Assembly (NCBI GenBank): GCA_029168955.1
Contig: JAPDOI010000122.1
Span: forward strand, 62,001 to 126,000
Reading direction: 5' to 3'
Origin: Aplectana chamaeleonis
Lineage: Eukaryota > Nematoda > Chromadorea > Rhabditida > Cosmocercidae
DNA length: 64,000 nucleotides
The translations under genes were made by a program, and so were the position numbers. The notes below the pieces were generated by a model. The model ran no database searches. It saw only the letters and a list, made by a program, of their open reading frames with translations, and had not been told where the DNA came from. Below are positions 1-10,843 of this stretch, in pieces. Position 1 is the stretch's first letter, and every line of letters begins with the position of its first letter.

Positions 1-796
1 TTGATGGTGATGATCAATTTTCTTTAAAGAAGAAAAGCACAAGAGGTTCATGATTATGAGCTCCTATCAGACAAAAAATCTGGACGATAATTTGTCGAAA
101 GAAAATCCAGAAGTCTGAGAGATACCTATAGAAATTTAAAATTTGTTTTCACTTTTTCGCCTTTGAAACAATCAAGAACAGGCCTACACCACGGTTTCCA
201 AAAGGTAGCTGAGTTATCATCAAAATTGTTGGGTGTAGGTAAAATTCTCGTGATAACTTGTGAACGGTTTCTCAGCCTGAAAAAGGACATTTTTATTTTT
301 CGGAAACATGAAATATTCAAAAACATTAAGATTTGCTTCTATTCTTAACTCACTTTAGTTCGATGTTTGTTAAGCGAATAGCAGCGTGTTCATGCACAAA
401 CATGGTTCCCGAAAGAAAAATCATAAGTCCTGTAAGGATAGGTATGATTCTGGAACTGGAACATCCCCTGCTGAGTTCAGAAGAAGGTAAAAATATAGGT
501 AGTCCGAGTGATACTTGGAGGAAAAAGATCAAGTATCACTCTGACTAATTCTAGAGTAATCTGCGGACTTTTCGAAAAAAAAAACAGATAACATGAACTT
601 CTTCGCAAATTCGAAACTTTGTTGTTGTGCAACTGCTGAAAACGTCTAAGCAGAGATAGCCGTGCATAGTTTGTAATAAACTTATCAGAATGGAATGGAC
701 TGCAGACCTAAAGCTAATGATTTCGATGGAATAGGTTGCTATTGGCTGTTTCGTTGATCCCACACCCTTGTTAAAACGAAGAATGCCGCCTGCAAT
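1..796. other. No recognisable feature
   Basis: Short frames only on both strands. No repeat family seen elsewhere in the window was recognised here. Confidence 0.5.
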
Positions 797-862
797 ATGG
801 TCGCACGGTTCAGTTGGTGTGCGCGCTGTCAATGCGAACAGCTTCCGTGGTTCGACTCCAGC
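797..862 (+). repeat. tRNA-derived SINE head
   Basis: A-box-like GGTTCAGTTGG at 807-817 and an exact B box GGTTCGACTCC at 849-859, with tRNA-like spacing. The arms do not fold into a clean cloverleaf and no anticodon stem is convincing, so it is read as a tRNA-derived SINE rather than a tRNA gene. The SINE body downstream cannot be bounded. Confidence 0.55.
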
Positions 863-1433
863 AAATAGCTGATTTTTGCAAATAAAACCATCCTATAGAG
901 AAGGGTCGCTCCGGGTCGGCGACAATAGGTGGCATCTGGGCACGATGTACCGCAGGTCGGTTGCCATCTTTATGTGGTGGCGGCGGAGGGTTTGCTACGG
1001 GCCCAGGAGCCACCTATGGTAGACTCTATGTAGACTCTGTGCATTGTGGACGCCAAGAACTCGCCTCTGGAAGGGCTGTTGTCATGTCGTTCACGAATTG
1101 CGCTTTTTCAACCGCTCTGGACGGCTCGAAAGGCGATCCGTTCTCTTGTTTTCGAGCCTAATCCTAGTGGTTTCTCTCTTCCTCGTTAAGCACGTGTCAA
1201 CGGAAACGATACCAAACTTACACAGTTTTTGGAAGAAATTTACTTGGGAAGGGTGTAAATAATGGTTTTGAAAATATGATATTAGTAAATGGGAGCCCTC
1301 CATTCGATTGAGCCTAAGTGGCTGAGTGGCTAAGTAAAATTTCAATACATGCACATTTCTGGTGTTATACTGGAAATCTCTGCCAAAATGTGACCAGTCC
1401 TACCACTGGAAAATCAAAAATGCGCTGAATAAT
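863..1433. other. No gene recognised; probable SINE body then unassigned DNA
   Basis: Follows the tRNA-like head. A second tRNA A-box-like string, GTGGCTGAGTGGC, at about 1318-1330 lacks a B box. Confidence 0.4.
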
Positions 1434-1580
1434 AGAAGTACACCCTCTATTAGAAGTACTCCTCTAATAGAAGTGCACCAAAAATATAGGACTGAGAATT
1501 AGAAGTACAGTCTCTATTTGAAGTACACCTCTAATAGAAGTACATATAAAATAGGGGCGTGAGTATCAGAAGTACATGTA
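1434..1580. repeat. TAGAAGTAC short repeat cluster
   Basis: About eight irregularly spaced copies of AATAGAAGTAC or ATTAGAAGTAC variants, ending in the small palindrome AGAAGTACATGTACTTCT. Confidence 0.8.
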
Positions 1581-1602
1581 CTTCTAAAAGAGAAAATACG
1601 GT

Positions 1603-1745
1603 ATTCGGAATTCGTTCATTCGAAATAAAATGAACGAATTTATTCGAAATTCGTTCGTTCGAATGAAAAATGAACGAATTTATTCGGAAATTCGTTCACT
1701 CGAATAAAAATATGAACGAATTTATTCGAAATTCGTTCGTTCGGT
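1603..1745. repeat. Minisatellite of TTCG/CGAA units
   Basis: Three to four copies of a unit with GAATTCGTTCATTCG, AAATGAACGAATTTATTCG and related words, period a little under 60 bp. Each unit is itself partly palindromic. Confidence 0.8.
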
Positions 1746-1774
1746 CTCTTTTCAAAAAGTCATCACTCTAGTTC

Positions 1775-2046
1775 ACAGTGAAGAGGCGCGATACACTCAT
1801 ATAGACGGACAAATTGCCTTCACGCCTGAATGCAACGCGATGCCTGACGTCGCGCGAAATCAGATTGTTGCGGCACTTCTTTCAGTGTTCCTTCATTCCA
1901 CAACAAAATCTCCCAAAAAAGCAATAAAAAGAAGCTTAGTCGGGATCACTGCATTTCAGCGAACACGAAAACAATGGTACTGCTACAAAAAATGACGCTG
2001 GTTGTTTACGAGAAATTGCGTGCGTACGCAGATGCGCGTAATCGCC
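1775..2046 (+). repeat. Extra copy of an arm segment beside the palindrome
   Basis: Reads like 7036-7335 of the right arm in direct orientation (GAAGTGCCGCAACG-type words in complement, AATGGTACTGCTACAAAAAA, ACGAGAAATTGCGT). It is therefore inverted relative to 2440-2740 and shows a second, smaller inversion abutting the large one. Confidence 0.7.
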
Positions 2047-4024
2047 CCCAGAACGTCCCACTCTGGCACTCAGATGCCGAAAGGCTGCTACCCCTTCCCA
2101 TAAGATATTGAGAGTGAATCACACAATCATTTCGCTGACGTAGGCATTGTTCAACAGTTTCCACAAATCCATGGGCCCACCTGTCCCTGAGAGCTAACCA
2201 GTGGCCGTATTCATTATACTAAGCCGATACTCACGGGAGGGTCCAAAGGATGCTTCGCCGCATACGCCGGCTGGTTCTAAAAACCTTCTCAAAAGGTCCC
2301 GCAGCTTCGTGGATACGGCCACAGAGGGCGCGTACGTCTCAGGCGGTGTTCAGAGTTTTCACCGGGCGACGCGATGTCAGTGTGACGGGGTATCGTGTGG
2401 CATAGGAATTCAGGGGCACGCTGCGCGAACGCTGGGCGACTACGCGCAATTGCGTACGTACGCAATTTCTCGTAAACAAGCAGCGTCATTTTTTTGTAGC
2501 AGTACCATTGTTTTTTGTGTTCGTTGAAGTGCAAGTGATCTGAATATGCTTATTTCATTGCTTTCAATGAAAGATTTTGTTGTGGAATGAAGGAACGCTG
2601 AAGAAGTGCCGCAACGAGTTTGATTTCGCGCGACGTCCATGGCGTCGCGTTACATTCCGAGGCGACACGAGTGACGTCGCATGAAGGCAATTTGCCAGTC
2701 AAAATGAATGTATCGCGCCTTTTCACTTTGAACACCTAGCGAGACGTCGTTTGGCCGATACGTAGGCTGATTCTAAGGTCGCGTCGCGAATGAACTCTGA
2801 ACGCTGTACGTAGGCGATTTCGCGTGAGCAAGCAACAGCACATTTTAATTAAAGTTAACAACAGTTCCTTCGTGTTTGATGCAAAAATGGTTCTAAATAT
2901 GCTCATTTTTATGTTTTCATTAAGGGGTTTGGATGTATTAATGTAAAACCCTTGAAGAAAACCGGCAACGAGCAAACCTTCGCGCGACGACCATCGCGTC
3001 GTGTCGCAATGCAATGCGACGCGATCGACGCGGAGCGATTGTCATTTACGCGTCAAATCCTATGTATCGCGCCACTTCACTGTGAACCCCTAGCGACGAC
3101 GCGACGAGACGTCGCTTGATCGATGCGTAAGCTGATTGTAATGACGCGTTGAGCCGCGAATGAACTCTGAACGTCCGTCTTAGGGCGTAGTAGCTGTATC
3201 GCGGCGCGGCATGGTATTGATAGAGCGCAGCGAGCAAAGAATACGGCGGCCTATCATAACGTTGAGCCGCTAAACAACTCTGCTCTGCCCCTTTGAGTCT
3301 ACTCGGTTGTTCATCTAAAAACGGGATATTTTTTGTTGACTCAAACTGCGTACCCCATCCTCGCGCGTTGTGCGCAGTTCAAACCTATGCTGAAATGGGG
3401 ACCCAGAATGAAGCCGTGGCCTAAAGCTCAGGCCTGAGAAGAGTGTTGGTGCGTCATATGAACACTGAAAGAGAACACTTGAGCACTCTGTGAGCGATTT
3501 GCCAATACTTTGGCGTTGACACTGTGTCGGTCCACGCTTCTTTCGCGTAGCAGAGTACAGGAAGTATCTCTTAGTCCAACAATTGAGCGCGAAGAGATGG
3601 CTCAGCCAGCTGCTTATCTCGGCGGCTTACATGATATATTTCGTGAGACTGCTCTTCGTCTCCCGCCAAAGCCCTTCCTGTATTTTGTATACATAAGTCG
3701 TTATCCATGTTCTTTGAGCGTTCTGGCTCCTGCTGTCCTTATCCGAGCGAATGGACACTTGTGGACAATCGCTGTTGCAGCACGCAGTCAGAACATATCC
3801 GTGACGAAACTTCGTGATCCCAGTGCGATCACTCGTGGTCCCAGCAAAAATTGCGTGGCGTGAGTGTCCCCACAGCGATTTATCTGATTTTCATTATGCT
3901 AACGATGGAAAAGCTTAGAGTAGTAAACGCAGCTGCGAAAACGACTATTATCGTTAGTATCTCTTGTGACTCAGTAGTAAAAATGCGCAGTATCCCGCAC
4001 CGAGCTGCAGGTTCCAAGAAGATA
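2047..4024 (+). repeat. Left arm of the giant inverted repeat
   Basis: Contains two tandem modules about 356 bp apart, each with TATCGCGCC..TTCACT..GAACCCCTAGCG-like sequence and AATGAACTCTGAACG (near 2700-2810 and 3065-3175). It carries about 205 bp (roughly 3467-3674) absent from the right arm. Its empty site near 3340-3350 shows the state before the nested insertion in the right arm. Confidence 0.8.
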
Positions 4025-5482
4025 CACGCTGGAAACCGTCATTTTTTGTGCTTTTTGTATTTTCCAAAACGTACATTAGTCTTCAGAAAATCTGGAATCT
4101 GGCCTCATAAATGTGTTCAACGCCCAAAACTACCCTGTGAGCGGAGTGTGGGGGAAGGCATATTTTTTGAACTTGGACCAGACGGATGGCGTCTTGGACT
4201 TGTACGGATTTTTTGGTTGGGCGTTTATTTATACCAATTACAGGGCTCTGAAAGCGTTTTCAAAAAATGTTCCGGATTTGACTTAAATTTCGTCAAGGGG
4301 GAGGGGCTATTTGCGGCGCTGATCACAAATCTGGGGTTAACTTGCCGATTTTCCGCAGTTTTCGGCTAATTTCGTTCGAAGCTTCCCGACCTGGGAAAAT
4401 TTTGAGGGAAATACGCCACTTGAGAGCATTCCGGATTTGTACGATAGGCGTGTCTCAAAATCGTCCTCTGAGGGTTATTCGGAGTGTTCAACACGAATCT
4501 GTAGTTTGTTTATCGATTTTTGGCAGATTACGGTGGGTATACGATAGTTTAGTCACTCAGATTTTACCCAAATTTAGTATACAGGGGTTATTCGGGGTGG
4601 AAAACCACTTGACGTCCGTTTGTCGATTTTCGAAATACTTCTGGGTAGGTTTTGCCCCTAAATGACATGGTATTTGATCGTCGGCATGATCTGGAAGAGA
4701 TTTCCCGTTTACTGTTAAAGGTTTCCGCAAACTCGGTGCCACATGCTATAACATAGGTGCACCGAGTTTGCGCCAACCTCCAATGGGGAACGCAAAGTCT
4801 CTTCAGGATCCATGCCGATCTTACAGTACCGCGCATGTTTTTTTGCCAGAACGGTGTTTTACGGCCTTTTTTGTGCCCACAAAGCGCCCCATCGCTCTAA
4901 CCCCCCTGGAATTTGGCGAAATTAGAGTTCCAGGGAGTTTTCGGGTTCCTCTCAGTCACGCAAGTGCAGCGATATGTGTAGAAAGTCTTTTGAACTCCGG
5001 TATTTTGGGAAAAATACGTTTTTCTTCCTAAAATTCACATTGACCACAGGTCAAAACATGACAGATATCTGTAATCATGACCGTCTGACCAGTTCATAGT
5101 GAGATATTGTGTAGTGCGATTATGCAATTTTCTATGAACTTCAGGAGTTGAATCTACCATTTTGTAACACCATCGTGTAGCACTCAATGACAGCAATTCA
5201 GAAATGACTTCCAATTCGAGATCGGACTACTTTGAAGCTAGTTATGGCGATGCGGCGCTTTGTGAGCGCGAAAAATGCCGCAAAACGCTTTTTTTCGCAA
5301 AGAAAATGCGCGGTATTGTACCGCAACCTACAGTAACCTTAGAAATTCAACAAACAGATTGCGGATTCGTATACACCACCCTAGATTATCCCCATACACA
5401 AGTTTTGGGCGAAATCCGAGACAAATTTTTTTAACACCTAAAAAATGCCTGGCCTTTTCGCGAAGCTTGAAAAGTGCTCATA
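4025..5482. other. Loop of the giant inverted repeat
   Basis: About 1.45 kb of unrecognised single-copy-looking DNA with a family A MITE at 4677-4833. Short open frames here have no recognisable protein content. Confidence 0.6.
4677..4833. mobile_element. MITE family A copy 1
   Basis: Inverted ends GATCGTCGGCATGATC and CATGCCGATCTTACAGTA. The centre carries the mirrored pair GCAAACTCGGTGCC and GGTGCACCGAGTTTGC around ATGCTATAACATA. It lies in the loop of the giant palindrome. Confidence 0.75.
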
Positions 5483-7712
5483 ACTTCTTCGAACCTGCAG
5501 CTCGGAGGCGGAATACTGCGCATTTTTACTACTGAGCTACAAGAGATACAAACGATCCTAGTCGTTTTCGCTGCTGCGTTTACCACTCTAAGCACTTTCC
5601 TCGCTTACCTAATGAAAATCAGGTAATTCGCTGTGGCGACACGCACGTCACACAAAATCGTGCTGGGACCACGAGTGATCGCACTGGGATCACGAAGTTT
5701 CGTCACGGATATGTTCTGACTGCGTGCTGCAACAGCAATTGTCCACAAGTGTCCATTCGCTCGGATAAGGACAGCAGGAGCCAGAACGCTCAAAGAACAT
5801 GGATAACTACTTATGTATACAAAATACAGGAATCAGTTCAGTGTTCATATAACGCACCAACATTCTTCTCAGGGCTGAGCTTTAAGCCACGGCTTCATTC
5901 TGGGTCCCCATTTCAGCATAGGTTTGAACTGCGCACAACGCGTGAGGATGGGGTACGCAGTTTAAAGACACAGTCCAACCTCAGAATCGATTTTTCGTTT
6001 TTTTGCCTATCTTCAAGAAAATTTCACGCTGATCACAAAGGTGTCTCCAGAATCGCTCAGAACTCACTACGAACGGAGTTACGGCTCCTCAAAAATTTCG
6101 ATTTTGAACGGCTAGGAAAATCTTGGCCGAGTTGTCTCGAGCCTGTATTTTCTCGTTATTCGCAGCCATCGTTCTGATGCAGGCCAAACTATAAAGCCAG
6201 CCCAAAAACAAATCGAAGAACATAGGATTTGAATAAAATCACTCGCGCGTCTCTACCCTATAGAGGTCGGAAACCTGGCGGTGGGCGTTACCCATTTTTC
6301 CTTCAAGGGGCGGGCCGACTTTTTCCTAGCTTTTTCTCACTTATTTGAGCGAATTGAGATTTCGGGCTTGGCAGGGTTGCTATAGGCGGCGACCGGACCA
6401 TAATATCAAAATTACCTCTGAGGTTGGACTGTGCCTTTAAGTCAACAAAAATATCCCGTTTTCAGGTGAACAAACCGAGTAGACTCAAAGGGGCAGAGCA
6501 GAGTTGTTCAGCCGCTCAAAGTTATGATAGGCCGCCGTATTCATTGCTCGCTGCGCTCTATCAATACCATGCCGCGCCGCGATGCAACTGCAGTACGCCC
6601 CTAAGACGGCGTTCAGAGTTCATTCGCGGCTCAACTCGTCATTACAATCAGCTTACGTATCGATCAAGCGACGTCTGGCCGCGTCGTCGCTAGGGGTTCA
6701 CAGTGAAGTGGCGCGATATATAGGGTTTGACGCGCAAATGACGATCGCTCCGCGTCGATCGCGACGCATTGCATTGCGACGCTACGCGATGCTCGTCGCG
6801 CGAAGGCATGCTCGTTGCCGGTTTTCTTCAAGGGTTTTACACTAATACATCCAAACCCCTTAATGAAAACAATAAAATGAGCATATTTAGAACCACTTTT
6901 GCCAATTTTGTTGCTAACTTTAGTTAAACGTGCTGTTGCTCGCTCACGCGAAATCGCGTACGTACAGCTTTCAGAGTTCATTCACGACGCGACCTTAGAA
7001 TCAGCCTACGTATCGACCACACGACGCCTCGCTAGGTGTTCAAAGTGAAAAAGCGCGATACATTCATATTGACGGGCGAACTGCCTTCACGCGACGTAAC
7101 TCGTGTCGCCTTGGACAAACGCGACGCCGTGGGCGTCGCGCGAAATCAAACTCGTTGCGGCACTTCTTCAGTGTTCCTTCATTCAACAACAAAATCTTTC
7201 ATTGAAAGCAATGAAATAAGCATATTCAGGATCACTTGCACTTCAACGAACACAAAAAACAATGGTACTGCTACAAAAAAATGACGCTGCTTGTTTACGA
7301 GAAATTGCGTACGTACGCAATTGCGCGTAGTCGCCCAGCGTTCGCGCAGCGTGGCCCCTGAGTTCCTATGCCACGCGATATCCCCGTCACACTGACATGT
7401 GACATCGCGTCGCCCCGCGAAAACTCTGAACACCTCCTGAGACGTACGCGCCCTCTGTGGCCGTATCCACGAAGCAACGGGGCCTTTCGGGAAGGTTTTC
7501 AGAAGCAGCCGATGTATGCGGCGAGCATAATTTGGACCCTACCGGGAGCCTCCCTTGGTTTAATGAGTACGGCCACGGGTTAGCTCTCGGGACAGGTGGG
7601 CTCATAGGTTTGTTGAAACTGTTGAACAACGCCAAAGTGTGATTTCTCAATATCTTATGGCAAGGTAGCAGCCTTCCGGCGACTGAGTGCCAGAGTGGAC
7701 GTTTTGGGGATT
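5483..7712 (-). repeat. Right arm of the giant inverted repeat
   Basis: Reverse complement of the left arm. It is longer because of the 479 bp nested element at 5962-6440, and it lacks the 205 bp block present in the left arm at about 3467-3674. Confidence 0.8.
5962..6440. mobile_element. Nested TTAA-flanked MITE (family D) in the right arm
   Basis: Ends read TTAAAGACACAGTCCAACC on the left and, inverted, TTAAAGGCACAGTCCAACC on the right. The left palindrome arm lacks it (empty site near 3340-3350). TTAA at both ends suggests piggyBac-type mobilisation. No coding frame is recognised inside. Confidence 0.75.
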
Positions 7713-8084
7713 CAATACGTATATTCCTTCGGGTACTTTCAGCCACGGTGACGTCGCAGTGCAAGTTCGAAGGGCTAGGCGAGTTGTTATCCAAACTACT
7801 GCTGTGGACTAGTATTTCGAAGCTGCTTAGATAGCAATATCACTGGGAGCCCTATAGTGGACTATTGCTGTTTTGATGTATTTTTTTCCATGAGCTTTGA
7901 AAATTCGGTGCCCATCGTGCTTTTGCCCAGCTCTACGTAAAAGGCAGATACGGAGTCCACGCTGGTGTAGCGCAGAATGTCGTGGATCAAATCGTCGTCA
8001 TAATACGCATGAAATTTCCCGTAGCAACTTTTTTCTACCCTTTCTGGAGGCGCACCGGCAAAGCAACCTAGAACAATAAACACG

Positions 8085-8235
8085 TACAGTCAGCATGGAT
8101 CCTAGTGATACTTTGCGCTCCAAGTCGGTTTGGCGCAAACTCGGTGCACCTAAATATGTTATGGCATAAGGCACCGAGTTTGAATCAACCTTCAATAGTG
8201 AACGCCATTTAACACTAGTATCTATGCCGGCTGTA
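8085..8235. mobile_element. MITE family A copy 2
   Basis: A 151 bp element with TACAGTCAGCATGGATCC at the left, inverted ATGCCGGCTGTA at the right, and a GCAAACTCGGTGCACC centre. The terminal TA suggests a Tc1/mariner-type TA target duplication. Confidence 0.75.
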
Positions 8236-8430
8236 CATGCAGTTTGCTAGTTCTCTCCCATAGGGTCTGGCAACGTCTTGAACTTCACCAATTGCGAGCG
8301 ATCGTGCTTCGTCCTTTCTCTGCTTTATTGCAACTATTTTTAGTTAATGCACTGGAGGAATGCACAACATGCGCTAGGGACTGGGAAAGTTAGAAATGCG
8401 GAACTCCAGCCTCATTCAGGAAGAGATCTG

Positions 8431-8624
8431 GGGCCGTATGCATGAACGACTTTACCCGAGAGAGGTAAGGTTAAATGTTACTTGAATTTCTGCATTTCTG
8501 TGCTCTATGCGTCTGTCTTTCTTTCCGCGGAGAAGCGAGACAGACGCAGAGAGCAAAGGAAATGCAGAGATTCGGAGTAACATTTACTCTGACCTCGCGG
8601 GTAAGTGTTTCATGCATACGGCCC
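8431..8624. repeat. 194 bp foldback element
   Basis: Left GGGCCGTATGCATGAACGAC and right GTTTCATGCATACGGCCC are inverted ends, and the arms (AAATGTTACT..CTGCATTTC and GAAATGCAG..AGTAACATTT) pair over most of their length around CCGCGGAGAAGCG. Confidence 0.75.
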
Positions 8625-9387
8625 TGGATCCCGAGGGAGGGCTCCGCGGCTTTGCCCTTGACAAAGTAATATACGTTTTCCTATATTTATGAAACCATAC
8701 CACTAAAAGTCTCAATATATCCAAACAAAAAAGAGAAAGTTTCTCTCCTCGTTAGAGGTGTGCATACTACACATGTAGACATTGACATTGGATCAATGAA
8801 GCACTAAATCGAAACATCGAATTTTTAGAACGCTCTGGTGGAGTGATTTCGGGCAAGCTCTTCCAAAAAGTACGAATGAATGAGCGTTTCTAATTCAATT
8901 CATGAAAAGCAATGGATGAATGAATGGAGTCTTTTCGAAATTTTGAAATGAATGAACTTTTGCTTGCGTAAGGAACCTGTTTCTCGATTGAACGAATAAA
9001 ATCGCAAATCTTGATGGGAAAGAAAGTGATCAAAGCCAAATCTGCTGGACCACAATTATCCTGATGTTTTATCGGAATATTCACCAGATGTATAAATTTT
9101 CGAATAATTTCTGAATAATATTGCTAAATATTTTACAGTAGCAGATTATTCAGATGTAGTTTCATGAGATGCCCGAAAAAATTCGATTTTCCTTAGGAAC
9201 CGATCTATCAAAAACCTAATAACTCGAAATCCCGCAAAAATCGAAAGCCCGAAAACCGAATGATTTTCAATCCCGAGTAATCCGACTTTTAGAAAAACAA
9301 CAAATGATTTAATTTTTCGGTGAATCGAATATCTGGATAAAACCATTACTTCCACTTTACGAATGATTTGAATTTTAGGAAAAAAAT
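8625..9387. other. AT-rich intergenic DNA
   Basis: No gene recognised. Many CGAAA/TCGAAT words occur between 9060 and 9380, ending at the Penelope-like element's terminal region. Confidence 0.5.
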
Positions 9388-9452
9388 CAAGAGCTGATTA
9401 ACGATTTATCAGGCTAACGTTTCGGCCTCGTCGCCTTCATCAGAGCCTGGAA
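9388..9452 (-). ncRNA. Hammerhead-ribozyme-like core at the 3' end of the Penelope-like element
   Basis: Minus strand: CTGATGA (9443-9437), then GGC..GCC able to form stem II, then GAAAC (9423-9419), then a segment in which ACG can pair with a downstream CGT. This is the order CUGANGA, stem II, GAAA, stem III of the hammerhead fold, and Penelope-like elements are known to carry hammerheads in their terminal repeats. One unpaired A after CTGATGA and a weak stem I make activity uncertain. A second short copy of the flank (TAATCAAGAGCTGA) lies at about 10307-10321, on the other side of the element. Confidence 0.45.
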
Positions 9453-9661
9453 AATCAAGAAATAGATGCGACTACTCGTCAAACACACGATTAACTTACA
9501 GAAACGCAGCAAACGCTAGGAAAACCCAGGAAATGCCGCACGTAGCCACAAAAGTTGTACTGCTCACCTTTGGTGCCAAGAAAGTGCGAAAGGGGCCACC
9601 TCTAATTAGTCAGGCAGTGGGTGGTATGATTGCGTGCCTTCCCGACATGAAGACGTTGAGA

Positions 9662-10245
9662 TCACGCTCTCCAGAGGTCAAGGAAAGGTGCGAGTTCGCT
9701 GGTAATAGCCAGACACTCGTCTTTCCGATTCATTTTTGGACTTTTCGCATTAATCCAAAACGCTTCTAGGATTTTTCGCGCTGGCGTTTGGGGGTGCGTG
9801 TGCCAAAATTATACCGGTAAGCTCGAAGAACTCATTGCCGTGATGCTGTCTCTGATGGGCTCCCAATGGTGTGCTAGGGATTGATTTTCTTAACCCATTC
9901 AGGTGTTCCTTGATCCGTGAACACAGTGGACGTCCTGTTTCACCAATATATTCTTCGCCGCAACGCCCACATGATATCAAGTATACGACTCCAGACCTCA
10001 CACAATCCCCGTCCTGACCTGAGGGGCAGACCACACAGTCGATTGTGGCGCAGAATCTGTCGTACAGCCGATTTCTCTTACCAGCTGACGCTTGAGGTTC
10101 GCAGGAGGTATCTCGACCAGCCTCACCGCGTCGTCAAGCGTCGAACTTTTCGCAGGAATCCTCTTACTGATGAGCTCACAGCGTCGGATATATACGGGAA
10201 ACAAAACGGAACGATAAATCGTTAACATCTTGGACACGGCTTTAT
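9662..10245 (-). mobile_element. Penelope-like retroelement, 3' fragment with GIY-YIG endonuclease
   Basis: The minus-strand frame at 9750-10034 encodes GVVYLISC..C..EYIGETGRPL followed by R..EHL and TPLG.H, the GIY-YIG domain of Penelope-like elements, preceded by the usual Cys motif CVVC. The upstream frame at about 10080-10237 (EIPPANLKRQLVR) is the conserved linker before it. The downstream frame at 9662-9775 (EAFWINAKSPKMN..DECLAIT) is the conserved C-terminus ending in TGA. The three pieces are in different frames, so there are frameshifts near 10077 and near 9770. The reverse transcriptase part is missing, making this a dead, 5'-truncated copy. Confidence 0.88.
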
Positions 10246-10477
10246 TAACACTCTACTAATTACTACATCGCTATGCCAAGATTCATGGAAAGTTGATCAT
10301 GGACACTAATCAAGAGCTGAGTTTCCCAAATGGCTCTAACTTAGAGTTTCCGTGCGGATCAAAGATTCGAAAATGAAAATGACATTCTCACACAAATGAA
10401 ATGGCACTGAAATACTCGAATACTCAAATCATTAGGAACAAAAAAATTATTCGAATCGATCTAAAGTCTAGTAACTA

Positions 10478-10629
10478 CATGCAGTCGGCAAAGGTCGTAC
10501 TGATACTTTGCGTTCCTTATTGTGAGTTGGTGCAAAGTTGTTGCGCATATGTTATAACATACGTGTGCCGAGTTTGCGCCAACGCGCAAGAATGAACTCA
10601 AAGTATCGGTGCGATCCGTGCTGACTGTA
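10478..10629. mobile_element. MITE family A copy 3
   Basis: Left GCAGTCGGCAAAGGTCGTAC and right, inverted, GATCCGTGCTGACTGTA. The inner TACTTTGCG and CAAAGTATC blocks are also mirrored, with TATGTTATAACATA at the centre. Confidence 0.8.
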
Positions 10630-10633
10630 CTTT

Positions 10634-10843
10634 GCAGTCTGTCCGGATGAAACTGTCCCCGCGGTCAGCGTGCGGGTCAAGAGGGTTTGCGGAACCTCGA
10701 AATCGATTAGCAGTATTTCACACGAAAAGTGAATTTTATGCCAGTCAGTTGTTTGCACAAGTAGGATATATCCTACAAAAACGCTTTCGAGATGCGCATG
10801 TCGACCGCGTGGCCGGACAGCCCCATTCGAACAGATCTTACAA
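10634..10843. mobile_element. MITE family G copy 1
   Basis: Left GCAGTCTGTCCGGATGAAAC..GCGGTCAGCGTGCGGG; right CGCATGTCGACCGCGTGGCC followed by GACAGCCCCATTCG. It sits directly after family A copy 3. Confidence 0.6.

Larger units (their letters stand above)
2047..7712. repeat. Giant inverted repeat (palindrome) of about 5.7 kb
   Basis: The left arm (2047-4024) reads as the reverse complement of the right arm (5483-7712) almost throughout, with scattered substitutions. Anchors are CCACTCTGGCACTCAG at the outer left and CTGAGTGCCAGAGTGG at the outer right. The arms are GC-rich with many GACGCGA words, and no transposase is recognised. It may be a very large foldback transposon or a segmental inverted duplication. 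Confidence 0.85.

Noticed and set aside
1318..1345. tRNA-like string GTGGCTGAGTGGC
   Set aside because: No B box or pairing arms follow, so no tRNA or SINE call was made.
3510..3863. Open frame in the left palindrome arm whose peptide reappears on the minus strand at 5605-5793
   Set aside because: The two frames match only because the arms are inverted DNA copies; there is no known domain or splice context.
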